The translations under genes were made by a program, and so were the position numbers. The notes under the pieces are model-generated. The model saw nothing but the letters and a program-made list of their open reading frames with translations, did not search any database and was not told the origin of the DNA. Below are positions 24,175 through 32,273 of a DNA stretch of 35,593 nt, one piece after another. Every line of letters starts with the position of its first letter. The first letter of the stretch is position 1. The stretch spans positions 1 to 35,593 of the forward strand of contig CAMDBU010000050.1 in NCBI GenBank assembly GCA_945889495.1. Direction: 5' to 3'. Origin of the DNA: Syntrophobacter sp. SbD2 (GTDB lineage: Bacteria; Desulfobacterota; Binatia; UBA9968).

Positions 24175-25290
24175 TTGCTTCCCCGCCATTTTCAACGCTT
24201 CATTGACGACGTCGATAATCGGCTTCATCTCGATCCACTCCGGCTTGCCGGTGTCGAGATATCTAATGCCGTCCAAGCGCCGGCCCTGCATCGGCACGTC
24301 GTCCTTGGGAATGTCGATGCGCAGGGAATCCGCTGGACTCTCGGCGGTGCTGGTGCGCTTCTGCAAGGACATCTGCCCAGCGCGCGATAGTAGCCAGTTC
24401 AGGAACACCTTCGCCGCGTTGGGATGGGGCGCGCGGTTGACCAGCGCCACGGTGCCGAACTGCTGCACCAGGCCGCCGCCTTCCTTGAAAACCCGCGGGC
24501 CGAACGGTTCCACGGGCAAGCCTTGCTGCTTCAAGGTGTCGGCGTCGCAAAAGAAACAGATTGAATACTTGCCGCTCGCCAACCAATCCGGCCCCTGGCG
24601 GAAGTCGCGGAATAGAGTCACGTCCATTTCGGCTAACAATTTCTTGATGAAGCCAGGACCAAGCTCCGCATGATAGTAAAAAAACCGCATATTGCCGGCG
24701 CCCGGCCCGGCCTCACGCATATCGCGCATGGCGATCTTGCCCTTCCACTTGGGCTGCAACAGGTCCCAATAGGATTTGAACTCCTTCACGTCGACAAGCT
24801 TGGTATTGTAGTGAATCGCGCCGTAGGTCGCCGAACCGACGTAGTTGAAGACGTATTGGTTTTCCGGATCGGAATACTGATGCTTTTTCAAATACCACTT
24901 CGATGAATCGGTGACTTCGGGGAGAATCAGCGCCGGCTTGATCGGATCGAGCGCCTTGGCGAGGTAGAACTGTTGATAGTTGGGGTTGCTGCCGGTGCTG
25001 GAGACATCGGCGATAAACTTTTCCGCCCGCCGTTCGGCGAGCAGGCGCGGCCCCAACTGATTGCCGCGGCCGGTGACGGCGGTCACTTTAATTTCCGGAA
25101 ACTCCTTCTCAAAGTCCGGCAACACGGAGTCGTAGCCGCTGATATAAACGACCACCTGCCCTTCCTTCTTGGCCGCGTCGAGGGTCTTTTCCCACTCCTG
25201 CTGCCAAGTGGGCTTGGACTGCGCGGCGATGGAAATTGTCGCGGTACTTAGTAAAAAAACTATCCAGATAATTCGGATCAGCAATGGCAT
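24172..25290 (-). CDS. Secreted solute-binding protein, COG1840-like, CxxC subtype
   Basis: A 372-residue SBP. The ATG at 25290 starts MPLLIRIIWIVFLL, a signal peptide cleaved near SIAAQ; the Shine-Dalgarno (ggata) is weak, and the frame opens upstream only through a GC-rich palindrome. Blocks AAKKEGQVVVYISGYD, VTGRGNQLG, QPKWKGKIA, CFFC before QGLPV, APHPNAAKVF and ADSLRIDIPKDD match the upstream neighbour 25486-26616, so the two are a tandem duplication. It precedes UbiD. Ligand unknown. Confidence 0.9.
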   Translation of the reverse strand: MPLLIRIIWIVFLLSTATISIAAQSKPTWQQEWEKTLDAAKKEGQVVVYISGYDSVLPDFEKEFPEIKVTAVTGRGNQLGPRLLAERRAEKFIADVSSTGSNPNYQQFYLAKALDPIKPALILPEVTDSSKWYLKKHQYSDPENQYVFNYVGSATYGAIHYNTKLVDVKEFKSYWDLLQPKWKGKIAMRDMREAGPGAGNMRFFYYHAELGPGFIKKLLAEMDVTLFRDFRQGPDWLASGKYSICFFCDADTLKQQGLPVEPFGPRVFKEGGGLVQQFGTVALVNRAPHPNAAKVFLNWLLSRAGQMSLQKRTSTAESPADSLRIDIPKDDVPMQGRRLDGIRYLDTGKPEWIEMKPIIDVVNEALKMAGKQ

Positions 25291-25315
25291 TGTATATCCG
25301 ACTCTCGCTATCAGT

Positions 25316-25410
25316 TTCCTCCCCCGCCTCGGGGGAGGATCAAGGTGGGGGCAAGCAGCCCAGGCAGGACACGACCCCCATCCTGGCCTTCCCCCGAGAC
25401 GGGGGAAGGA
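25316..25410. repeat. GC-rich palindrome, cttcccccgagacggggg class
   Basis: tcctcccccgcctcggggga on the left and ccttcccccgagacggggga on the right are each hairpins, and together form a larger inverted repeat. It lies between SBP 25486 and the start of SBP 25290; related elements are at 11208-11311 and 30330-30452. Confidence 0.82.
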
Positions 25411-25459
25411 ATAAATGCGCTCGGACGCACTCAAGACATCGACCGCTCAACCTCCGAGC

Positions 25460-25493
25460 CATTCTCCATTATCCATTTTCAATTATCAATTTT
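25460..25493. repeat. AT-rich repeat containing the SBP stop codon
   Basis: On the minus strand aattgataattgaaaatgga follows the last SBP codons. The TGA of the gene at 25486 lies inside the aattgataattg motif, so the repeat supplies the stop. Confidence 0.75.
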
Positions 25494-26616
25494 TTCCCGC
25501 CGCCTTCAGCGCTTCGTTCATGACTTCCAAGATCGGTTTCATGTCCTGCCACTCGGGCTTGCTGGTATCGAGATACTTGACGCCGTCGACACGGCGGCTG
25601 AGCCAATGAACATCGTCTTTGGGAATATCGATGCGCAGGGAATCCGCCGGATTCTCCGTGCCGTTCATGCTCTTTTGCAGCGCCATCTGCCCTTTACGCG
25701 ACAATAGCCAGTTGATGTAGACCTTGGCGGCGTTGGGATGGGGCGCCCGGTTGACGATGCCGATGGTGCCGAACTGCTGCACCAAGCCGGCGCCCTCTTT
25801 GAACACGCCGGGGCCGAAGGTATCCACCGGCAGGCCTTGCTGCTTGGAGACATCGACCTCGCAGAAAAAGCAGATCGCCGCTTTGCCGACGCCGAGCCAA
25901 TCGGTGCCCTGGCGATAATCGCGAAACAGCGTCACGTCCATCTCACCATAAAGCTTCTTGATGTAGGACGGGCCGACATCCGAGAGATGGTAAAATAGTC
26001 TGGCATTGCCCGAGCCCGGCCCCGGCACGCGAACATCCCGCGAGATGAGCTTGCCCTTCCACTTGGGGTTGAGTAGATCCCAGTAGGATTTGAAGTCTTT
26101 CACATTGACCAGCTTGGTGTTGTACGCCACCGAACCGTAGGTCGCCGAGCCGACGTAGCTGAAAACATATTGATTCTCCGGATCGGTGTAATGATGCTTG
26201 CCCTGGTACCACTTGGTCAGGTCGTTGATCTCCGGCAGGAGCAACACCGGCTTGATCGGGTCGAAGATCTTGGCCGGAAACAGTTGCTGATAGGTCGTGA
26301 CGCCGCCGGAGCTGACCACGTCGGCAAGAAACTTCTCCGCGCGCCGTTCGGCGATCAGACGCTGGCCGATCTGCGAGCCGCGCCCGGTCACCGGGCTGAC
26401 TTTGATCTCCGGGTAATCCTTCTGAAACTCGGGCAGCACTTCCTCATAGCCGCTGATATAGATCGACAGCTGCCCTTCTTTCTTCCCCGCTTCAACCACC
26501 TTTTCCCACTCCGCTTGCCAAGCCGGCTTGGCCTGGGCGGCAAACGAATCCCCGGCGCCGCTCAAGAAAAGCAGTGCCATCATCAGCCGCAGCGCTGCTT
26601 TAACATAATTGGTCAT
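25486..26616 (-). CDS. Secreted solute-binding protein, COG1840-like, CxxC subtype
   Basis: A 376-residue SBP. The ATG at 26616 follows aaggagaatcgaaaa; the signal peptide reads MTNYVKAALRLMMALLF with cleavage near SFAAQ. Blocks GKKEGQLSIYISGYE, VTGRGSQIGQ, NPKWKGKLI, CFFC before QGLPV, APHPNAAKVY and ADSLRIDIPKDD are present. It lies 13 bp after the preceding SBP, tight enough for one mRNA, and is nearly the twin of 24172-25290. No transport partner. Ligand unknown. Confidence 0.92.
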   Translation of the reverse strand: MTNYVKAALRLMMALLFLSGAGDSFAAQAKPAWQAEWEKVVEAGKKEGQLSIYISGYEEVLPEFQKDYPEIKVSPVTGRGSQIGQRLIAERRAEKFLADVVSSGGVTTYQQLFPAKIFDPIKPVLLLPEINDLTKWYQGKHHYTDPENQYVFSYVGSATYGSVAYNTKLVNVKDFKSYWDLLNPKWKGKLISRDVRVPGPGSGNARLFYHLSDVGPSYIKKLYGEMDVTLFRDYRQGTDWLGVGKAAICFFCEVDVSKQQGLPVDTFGPGVFKEGAGLVQQFGTIGIVNRAPHPNAAKVYINWLLSRKGQMALQKSMNGTENPADSLRIDIPKDDVHWLSRRVDGVKYLDTSKPEWQDMKPILEVMNEALKAAGKN

Positions 26617-26629
26617 TTTTCGATTCTCC

Positions 26630-27769
26630 TTACTTCTTTCTTTGCCCCAACGCCTTTTCGACGATGTCATAGATCGGCGTCATGTCGATGTATTCGGGTT
26701 TGTCGACGAACAGATACGGTTTGCCTTCAACCCGGCGCAGATCGCTACGCACGGTCTCCTTGGCAACGTCGTTGCGCAAGGATTCTTCGGAATTATTCGG
26801 TGTGTTGGTGGCGCGCTGCAGCGCGGTCTGCCCTTCGCGCGACAGCAGCCAATTGGCAAAGACCCGCGCCGCGTTCGGGTGAGGCGGCTGGCTTGGCAAC
26901 GCGATGGAGCCCATGTTGCCGGCGGTAATCATTCGGCTTTCTTTCCACTGCGCCGTGCGGAACTCGTCCACGGGCAATCCCTGCGCTTTGATTTTTAGGA
27001 TGTCCGAGCAGAAAAAGCAGATGGCGAACTTGCCATGGGCCAGCCAGTCCGTCGCTTGGCGGATCTCCTGGGTCAGGGTCACGTCCATCTCGCTGTAAAG
27101 CCGGCGAATAAATTCGGCCCCAAGCTCGGGCGTGTGATAATAACCGCGCAGCGCAATGCGCTGGCTGCCGGAAATCTTCGGATCGCGCGAGAGAATTTTT
27201 CCTTTCCACTTGGGATTGAGAAAATCCCAGTAGGAGCGGATCTCGCCGGCTTCCACCGACTTGGCATGATAAGAGACATATTCGCTGACGCTGCCCAGAT
27301 AGGCGAAGATATACTGGTTCTCGGCGTCGATGTAATGATGCTGTCCCTGCCACCACTTTGACTCATCGAGCACTTCGGGCAAGATCAACGCCGCGCGCAC
27401 GCTGTTGAGAATCTTGGCCTTGTAGAAAACTTCATAGGCGGTGGTCGCCCCCGCCATGTAGGCATCAACCATATATTTACCGGCGCGCCGCTCCGCCATG
27501 ATGCGCGGCGCCAGCGTATTGCCGCGCCCGGGTGTCTGGACGACGTTGATCTCGGGATATGTTTTTTGGAACTGCTGCGCCACCGCGCCCAACTCGCCCT
27601 CGGCTTGCAGAAGATAGAGCGACAGCGAACCTTCCTTTTTGGCCGCCTCCACGGTCTTGTCCCATTCCTGCTGCCATTGGGGCCGCGGCTGCGCCGCCAA
27701 GGCGGCGGTAACCGAACCAGCAAACAGCCAGAGAGCGGCAACTCGACTTGCGACACGAATCATTTTCAT
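26630..27769 (-). CDS. Secreted solute-binding protein, COG1840-like, CxxC subtype
   Basis: A 379-residue SBP. ATG codons at 27769 and 27763 both fit (MKMIRVASR); the signal core VAALWLFAGSVTAA is cleaved near ALAAQ. The Shine-Dalgarno is poor. Blocks EAAKKEGSLSLY, TPGRGNTLAPRI, NPKWKGKIL, CFFC before QGLPVDEF and PPHPNAARVF (APHPN changed to PPHPN) are present, and LSREGQ is kept. It is somewhat diverged from the two SBPs that follow it. It follows a Rieske oxygenase after 129 bp. Ligand unknown. Confidence 0.9.
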   Translation of the reverse strand: MKMIRVASRVAALWLFAGSVTAALAAQPRPQWQQEWDKTVEAAKKEGSLSLYLLQAEGELGAVAQQFQKTYPEINVVQTPGRGNTLAPRIMAERRAGKYMVDAYMAGATTAYEVFYKAKILNSVRAALILPEVLDESKWWQGQHHYIDAENQYIFAYLGSVSEYVSYHAKSVEAGEIRSYWDFLNPKWKGKILSRDPKISGSQRIALRGYYHTPELGAEFIRRLYSEMDVTLTQEIRQATDWLAHGKFAICFFCSDILKIKAQGLPVDEFRTAQWKESRMITAGNMGSIALPSQPPHPNAARVFANWLLSREGQTALQRATNTPNNSEESLRNDVAKETVRSDLRRVEGKPYLFVDKPEYIDMTPIYDIVEKALGQRKK

Positions 27770-27875
27770 CGCGGGAATCGTAGCTTCATCGCCGACTTGG
27801 AAAGACAGATATCCGATGGGCCGAAAAGATAACCGGCGAGCGCGGTCGGAAGCTCGCGTGGCACTCCAACTCCGA

Positions 27876-27900
27876 AATTGTCAATTCTCCATTCTCAATT
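27876..27900. repeat. AT-rich repeat after Rieske stop
   Basis: tgtcaattctccattctcaa followed by ttaat touches the TAA stop of the Rieske gene at 27899, as in the other members of this class. Confidence 0.65.
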
Positions 27901-29077
27901 AATTATTCGCCGCTTTCGGCGGCAAAATATGCGCGAAGCCGCCCGCCTTGCCGACCTTGATCGATTCCTCCAAATGGGTATCGATGATCGGCCCGTTGGG
28001 ATCGCGAAAGACATTGATCGGGTCCAACCCCTGCTCGACCTTTTTGATCTCGCGGACGAGCATTTCGCGGTACAGGACGATGCCGCGGTCCGAGGTGCCG
28101 AGCCGCTCGCGGGTGCGATCATGAACTGGCCCCTGAGTCTCCCACGCCATGAAGTCCTGGGCATCGACCTCATCGAGGCGATGCCTGGCGAAGGGATGAC
28201 TCTGATCGGGCGGATTTTTGAACGGCTTGCGATAATTGACCGGCACCTCACCGTCGGCCGGCCGCGGCCCGGCGGAGTCGGGAACAAAGTGAACGTAGAC
28301 AACATAGGTATGGGTGTCGTCGATCGGCACGCGGATCTGCGTGCGATTGGCTTGGCGCAGCCAGGTGGGAAACAATAACGGATGTTCCTCGACCTTGCCG
28401 TCGCCGAATACCCGCCGTTTGACGATGCCGTATTCGCACTCTTCGGTCTCATATTTTACTAAATTGTCGATGGTGCCGCGGGTGGTGCTGGTGATTTTGA
28501 AGCCGTCGGTGACCAACTCCTGGTGGAGAATATGCAGGTGCGTCGTATCCACCGAGTTCTCCATCGCTTGCAACCAATTGCAATCGAGCTGCGGCAAGGC
28601 GCGCAGCCAATGCCAGCCATCCGTGCGCGCCCAGACATCCCACTTGGGTATTTCCGGCGCCGGCAGCGGCCCCATGTAGGCCCAGTACAGGCCGGCGAGC
28701 TTTTGCACCGGATAGGCTTTCTGTTTCACCGTGAGACAGAAGTTGCTCTCCTTGGGCTCCGCCGGGGTTTCCAGACAATTGCCCTGCACGTCGTAGAGCC
28801 AACCATGGTAGGCACAAGCCAAACCGCGCTCCTCGACTCGCCCATAGGACAACGACACGCCACGATGGGAACAACGGTCATGGAGCAGACCGACCTCGCC
28901 CTTGGTCGAGCGGAACAACACCAGATCCTCGCCCAGTCGGCGCAGAAACATGGTCGGCTTTTCCGGCGTCAGATCCGCGGCGATGGCGATCGGATGCCAG
29001 TAGCGGCGCAGCAATTCCCCCGCCGGCGTGCCCGGCCCGACCTGAGTCATCATGTCATTCTCTTCAGCAGTCAACAT
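27899..29077 (-). CDS. Rieske non-heme iron oxygenase, Pht3-like alpha subunit
   Basis: A 392-residue oxygenase. Rieske ligands are C69, H71, C88 and H91, and the catalytic motif MENSVDTTHLHILH gives D177, H180 and H185. The C-terminal DRTRERLGTSDRGIVLYR block is the Pht3-type signature. The ATG at 29077 follows ttggaggatacgca. It is closest to 11342-12508 (same MLT-EEN start and ligand numbering). It sits between two SBPs, the first of which carries the amber codon. Substrate unknown; needs a reductase encoded elsewhere. Confidence 0.93.
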   Translation of the reverse strand: MLTAEENDMMTQVGPGTPAGELLRRYWHPIAIAADLTPEKPTMFLRRLGEDLVLFRSTKGEVGLLHDRCSHRGVSLSYGRVEERGLACAYHGWLYDVQGNCLETPAEPKESNFCLTVKQKAYPVQKLAGLYWAYMGPLPAPEIPKWDVWARTDGWHWLRALPQLDCNWLQAMENSVDTTHLHILHQELVTDGFKITSTTRGTIDNLVKYETEECEYGIVKRRVFGDGKVEEHPLLFPTWLRQANRTQIRVPIDDTHTYVVYVHFVPDSAGPRPADGEVPVNYRKPFKNPPDQSHPFARHRLDEVDAQDFMAWETQGPVHDRTRERLGTSDRGIVLYREMLVREIKKVEQGLDPINVFRDPNGPIIDTHLEESIKVGKAGGFAHILPPKAANN

Positions 29078-29104
29078 TGCGTATCCTCCAAAACCAGTGA
29101 ACTC

Positions 29105-29155
29105 CGACCGAGTCCGAAATTATCGATTATCCATTGTCCATTATCAATTATCCCA
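29105..29155. repeat. AT-rich repeat, attatccattgtcc class
   Basis: tatcgattatccattgtcca and ttatcaattatccc fill the gap between the original SBP stop at 29157 and the Rieske start at 29077. It is the same class as 24118, 25460 and 27876. Confidence 0.7.
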
Positions 29156-29156
29156 A

Positions 29157-29303
29157 CTACTTTCGTCCAGCCAACGCCTCGTCGATCAACTTGATCGCCG
29201 GATTGATATCCTTGGTCTCGGGATCGTCGATGTCGAAGTATTTCATGCCGTCGCGGCGCCGCTCGGCGGCCGGGATATGATCCTTATTGACATCAATACG
29301 CCG
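29157..29303 (-). other. Intact in-frame C-terminal extension behind an amber codon
   Basis: Directly after the TAG at 29304-29306 the same frame continues for 48 sense codons (RRIDVNKDHIPAAERR and onward to DEALAGRK) to a second TAG at 29157. This matches the SRRIDIPKDD-to-C-terminus region of the paralogues, for example 12644-13789. The amber stands where the paralogues have Ser in NSRRID; TCG to TAG is one base change. No other stop or frameshift is seen. Confidence 0.9.
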
Positions 29304-30284
29304 CTAGTTCTTGGGGTCGCCGGGGGTGCTCATGGTTTTTTGCAACAAAGTCTGCCCCTCGCGCGATAGAAACCAATTGATAAACACCTTGGCGGCGTTG
29401 GGATGGGGCGCGCGATTGACTAACGCCAACTGACCGTAGGCCGACGAGATGTTCACGCCCTCTTTGAAATGATGGGTCTCGAACTCGTCCACCGGCAAGC
29501 CTTGGGCTTTCGCCTTGGCCGTTCCCGAACTCTGCATCGGCAGCAGCGCCGCGACTTTCCCCGCCGCCAGCCAATCCATCGCCTGGCGAAAGTCACCGCT
29601 CATGGCGACGTCCATCTCCTGGTAAAAGCGCCGGAGAAATTCCGGGCCAATATCGGGGTGATAGTACATGTATTGGATCGTCGGTCCGACGCCGCGCAGT
29701 TTGCGAATATCGATGGACCCGACCTTGCCTTTTAGTTTGGGATTGAGAAAGTCCCAGTAGGAGCGGAAATCCTTCGGATTGATCAGCTGGGTATTATACG
29801 CCGGCGAGCCGCCCGACGAGACATTGCCCTCGTAGACAAACATGTAAGTCGCTTCTTTATCGACATACTTGTGCCGGCCTTCCCACCATTTGGAAGTATC
29901 GGTGACCTCCGGCAGCATGAGCGCCGGCCGCAGCGGATCGAGCATCTTGCCCAGATACAGCACCTGGTACAGCGACGTCCCGCCGCCGCTATATACATCG
30001 GCGAGAAATTTTTCCGCGCGCCGCTCGGCGACGATGCGCGGCGCCAGCTGGGTGCCGATGCCCGGCACCAGGGTCACTTTGATCTTCGGAAAGGCCTTTT
30101 GAAACAGCCCGGCTTCAACCACCGCGGCGTAACCGGAGATGTAAATCGTCAGCTGCCCTTCGGTCTCGGCCGCTTTGACGGTGCGTTCCCAATCCACTTG
30201 CCAGGCCAGCTTGGACTCGGCGGCGTGCACGGAACCGATGAAGCAGCAAAGCAGAAACGCGATAAGTCTTGCCAGATATTTCAT
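29304..30284 (-). CDS. Secreted solute-binding protein, COG1840-like, truncated by an amber codon
   Basis: As it stands this encodes 326 residues; with readthrough it would be about 375, the usual length here. The ATG at 30284 starts MKYLARLIAFLLCCF, a signal peptide cleaved near VHAAES; the Shine-Dalgarno is weak. Blocks KAAETEGQLTIYISGY, NPKLKGKVG (W to L compared with paralogues), QGLPVDEF, APHPNAAKVF and LSREGQ are present; CxxC is absent. The protein ends GDPKN at a TAG, and the rest of the C-terminal domain lies intact behind it. It may be a recent pseudogene, a readthrough gene or a sequencing error. It heads the SBP/Rieske series, 218 bp after the Pht4-type gene. Confidence 0.85.
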   Translation of the reverse strand: MKYLARLIAFLLCCFIGSVHAAESKLAWQVDWERTVKAAETEGQLTIYISGYAAVVEAGLFQKAFPKIKVTLVPGIGTQLAPRIVAERRAEKFLADVYSGGGTSLYQVLYLGKMLDPLRPALMLPEVTDTSKWWEGRHKYVDKEATYMFVYEGNVSSGGSPAYNTQLINPKDFRSYWDFLNPKLKGKVGSIDIRKLRGVGPTIQYMYYHPDIGPEFLRRFYQEMDVAMSGDFRQAMDWLAAGKVAALLPMQSSGTAKAKAQGLPVDEFETHHFKEGVNISSAYGQLALVNRAPHPNAAKVFINWFLSREGQTLLQKTMSTPGDPKN

Positions 30285-30329
30285 GAAGCATTCCAACGAA
30301 GCTGATACCGACGCACCATCGTCTTGCCG

Positions 30330-30452
30330 CCTTCCCCTCGACGGGGAAGAGCCTGTCCTGAGCGAAGTCGAAGGAAGTGAGGAAGCGGTGCCATCGATTT
30401 CAATGGCGTGCGCAGCACCCCCATCCTGGCCTTCCCCCATCAAGGGGGAAGG
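30330..30452. repeat. Composite GC-rich palindrome
   Basis: Arms ccttcccc at 30330-30337 and ggggaagg at 30445-30452, with the 30330-30345 and 30431-30452 parts each able to fold. The centre includes gagcctgtcctgagcgaagt, a unit with a relative at 33064-33089. It lies between the Pht4-type gene (stop at 30503) and the amber SBP (start at 30284). Confidence 0.8.
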
Positions 30453-30502
30453 AAAAGATCCGCAACCTTGAACTTTTGAACCGTTGAACCTTGAACGAAA
30501 TT

Positions 30503-31690
30503 CTATTCCGGACTAGCCACCTGATGCGACAGCATGATCTCTTTGCGCTGCTTGGCCGACTCCAACATCGCCAAGCATACCTCTAATGTCGCCGCGCCCC
30601 AGCGGCCGCCGTGAAACACCGGTCGGCCGTTGACCACGGCGTCGTACAACTCTTCCACTTCGGCTTCGCGCCCACGGCTACCCGCCGGCAGATTAATTTC
30701 CCGCTGCTCGGTCTCGCCGTAGATCTTCAAGCCGTCCGGCGTCTGGCGGATGTCGCCCTTCTGGCAGCTAACCACGGTGTGGCCGAAGAACGGCTGTTTG
30801 CGCTCGCCTGACCAGACATGGCTGTACTCGCCCTCGCGTTTGCCGCCGAAGCGCATGCCTTCTTTCAGCTGCTCTTCCTCCTCGGCGCTGCGCACCTCAC
30901 GCAAACTCTTTCGTACATTCAAATTAGTCTCCGGCGCGCGGTGCTGGCCGCCCTCGCCGACCCAGCTGAATAATTCCGCGGTGTCGAAGAAACCGTAGCC
31001 GCTATAAACCAGCGTCGCCGGCGTGCCGTCCTCGAATTCGAGAAAGCAGGTGTAGCTGCCTTCCCACTCCCGCGCCGGGTCCCAGACGCCGGTCATGGCG
31101 CGCACGCTACGCACCAGGCCGCCGCCAATCAAACGCACGATGTCGACATGGTGCGGTCCTTGATTGAGCACCACGCCGCGAGTCATGGCGAGCTCATGCT
31201 TCATGCGCGGCCGGTACATGAACTCGTTGTAGTTCCAGCTGTTGATCATACACAGCTTGCCCAACTCGCCGGACTTGACAATTTCGCGCATCTTGCGGAT
31301 CGGCGGATCGAAGCTATGGGTATGGCCGCAGAGTAATTTAACGCCGTACTTGTCCGCCGCTTCGTTCATGGCGTCGCACTCGGCCAAGTTCATCGCCATG
31401 GGCTTTTCGACGATGATATGTTTTTTATTTTTCGCCGCGATGATCGCGTGCTCGGCGTGGAGCGAGTTGGGCGTGGCGATGTAGACCGCGTCGATGTTGG
31501 GGCTGGCGCAAAGTTCTTCGACACTGTTGAAACCTTCGCCCCGGTACTGCTCGCGAAACTTGGCCACCGCGTCGGCGCGCATGTCGGCGGCGGCGGTGAT
31601 TTTGATAAACGGCAGTTTGGCGATGGGCGGCATGATCTGCGTACTCGCCACGCCCAGCCCGGCCATGCCTAGTCGTAAAACCTCACTCAC
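30503..31690 (-). CDS. Gfo/Idh/MocA-family oxidoreductase, Pht4-type dihydrodiol dehydrogenase-like
   Basis: A 395-residue NAD(P)-dependent dehydrogenase. The Rossmann GLGVAS motif is near residue 13 and VEKPMAMNL carries the EKP triplet; the PFFGHTVVSCQKGDIRQ block and the terminal LSHQVASPE match the paralogue at 273-1442 and, from memory, Pht4. The start is the GTG at 31690: tgaggagaaatcc lies immediately upstream, and the gap to pcaG is 10 bp; longer in-frame starts would run into pcaG. Cotranscription with pcaHG supports an aromatic role, probably oxidation of a cis-dihydrodiol toward the PcaGH substrate. Exact substrate unknown. Confidence 0.87.
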   Translation of the reverse strand: MSEVLRLGMAGLGVASTQIMPPIAKLPFIKITAAADMRADAVAKFREQYRGEGFNSVEELCASPNIDAVYIATPNSLHAEHAIIAAKNKKHIIVEKPMAMNLAECDAMNEAADKYGVKLLCGHTHSFDPPIRKMREIVKSGELGKLCMINSWNYNEFMYRPRMKHELAMTRGVVLNQGPHHVDIVRLIGGGLVRSVRAMTGVWDPAREWEGSYTCFLEFEDGTPATLVYSGYGFFDTAELFSWVGEGGQHRAPETNLNVRKSLREVRSAEEEEQLKEGMRFGGKREGEYSHVWSGERKQPFFGHTVVSCQKGDIRQTPDGLKIYGETEQREINLPAGSRGREAEVEELYDAVVNGRPVFHGGRWGAATLEVCLAMLESAKQRKEIMLSHQVASPE

Positions 31691-31700
31691 GGATTTCTCC

Positions 31701-32273
31701 TCACATGTCGAAGAACACCGTCTCGCCACCGCCCTGCAAGCGAATGTCGAAACGGTAGACAATTTTTCCATCGCGCTCGCCGCGCTGGGCGAGCAGAGTT
31801 TTGCGCCGCGCCTTGTTCTTGACCGAATTTAACACCGCGTCGTCGCCGTTGGCCGGCTCATCGGCGAAATAAATCCGCGTGAAAGCGTGCACCAGCATGC
31901 CACGGGCGAAAATCACCACGTTGATATGCGGCGCTTGCACCGCGCCGTCGTTGCCCGGCACCGGGCCGGGTTTGATGGTTTCGAAGCGGTAAAAACATTT
32001 CGCATCGGTGCCCGAACGGCCCCAGCCGGTGAAGCTTTTATCGAGCGGCTTTTCCTGCTTGTCGTCCGGATGATTGTAGCGGCCGTAGCCGTTGGCCTGC
32101 CAGATCTCCACCATGACGTCCGGTATCGGCACGCCGTCGCCGTCGAGGACTTGTCCTTCGATGCAGATGCGCTCGCCTTGGGTCGATGCGCTGGCCATCA
32201 AGTTCATCGGTTGGCGGGTCATGCCGATGGAGTAAAACGGACCGACGGTTTGCGATGGAGTTTCCTTGCTCAT
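31701..32273 (-). CDS. pcaG: Protocatechuate 3,4-dioxygenase alpha subunit
   Basis: A 190-residue intradiol dioxygenase subunit. It has the TPSQTVGPFYSIG start typical of PcaG, the VEIWQANGYGRYNHP block and a C-terminal FDIRLQGGGETVFFDM tail. In the PcaGH complex the alpha chain is structural and the beta chain holds the iron; here the alpha chain lacks the HIH pair (APHINVV). Its ATG at 32273 overlaps the pcaH stop by 4 bp. It opens the aromatic ring of protocatechuate between the hydroxyl-bearing carbons to 3-carboxy-cis,cis-muconate. Confidence 0.95.
   Translation of the reverse strand: MSKETPSQTVGPFYSIGMTRQPMNLMASASTQGERICIEGQVLDGDGVPIPDVMVEIWQANGYGRYNHPDDKQEKPLDKSFTGWGRSGTDAKCFYRFETIKPGPVPGNDGAVQAPHINVVIFARGMLVHAFTRIYFADEPANGDDAVLNSVKNKARRKTLLAQRGERDGKIVYRFDIRLQGGGETVFFDM

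Noticed and set aside
2963-30284. Ferric-iron binding function for the COG1840 SBPs
   Set aside because: I see no conserved tyrosine dyad at one aligned position across the eleven, and no iron transport or siderophore genes nearby. The enzyme context points to organic acids.
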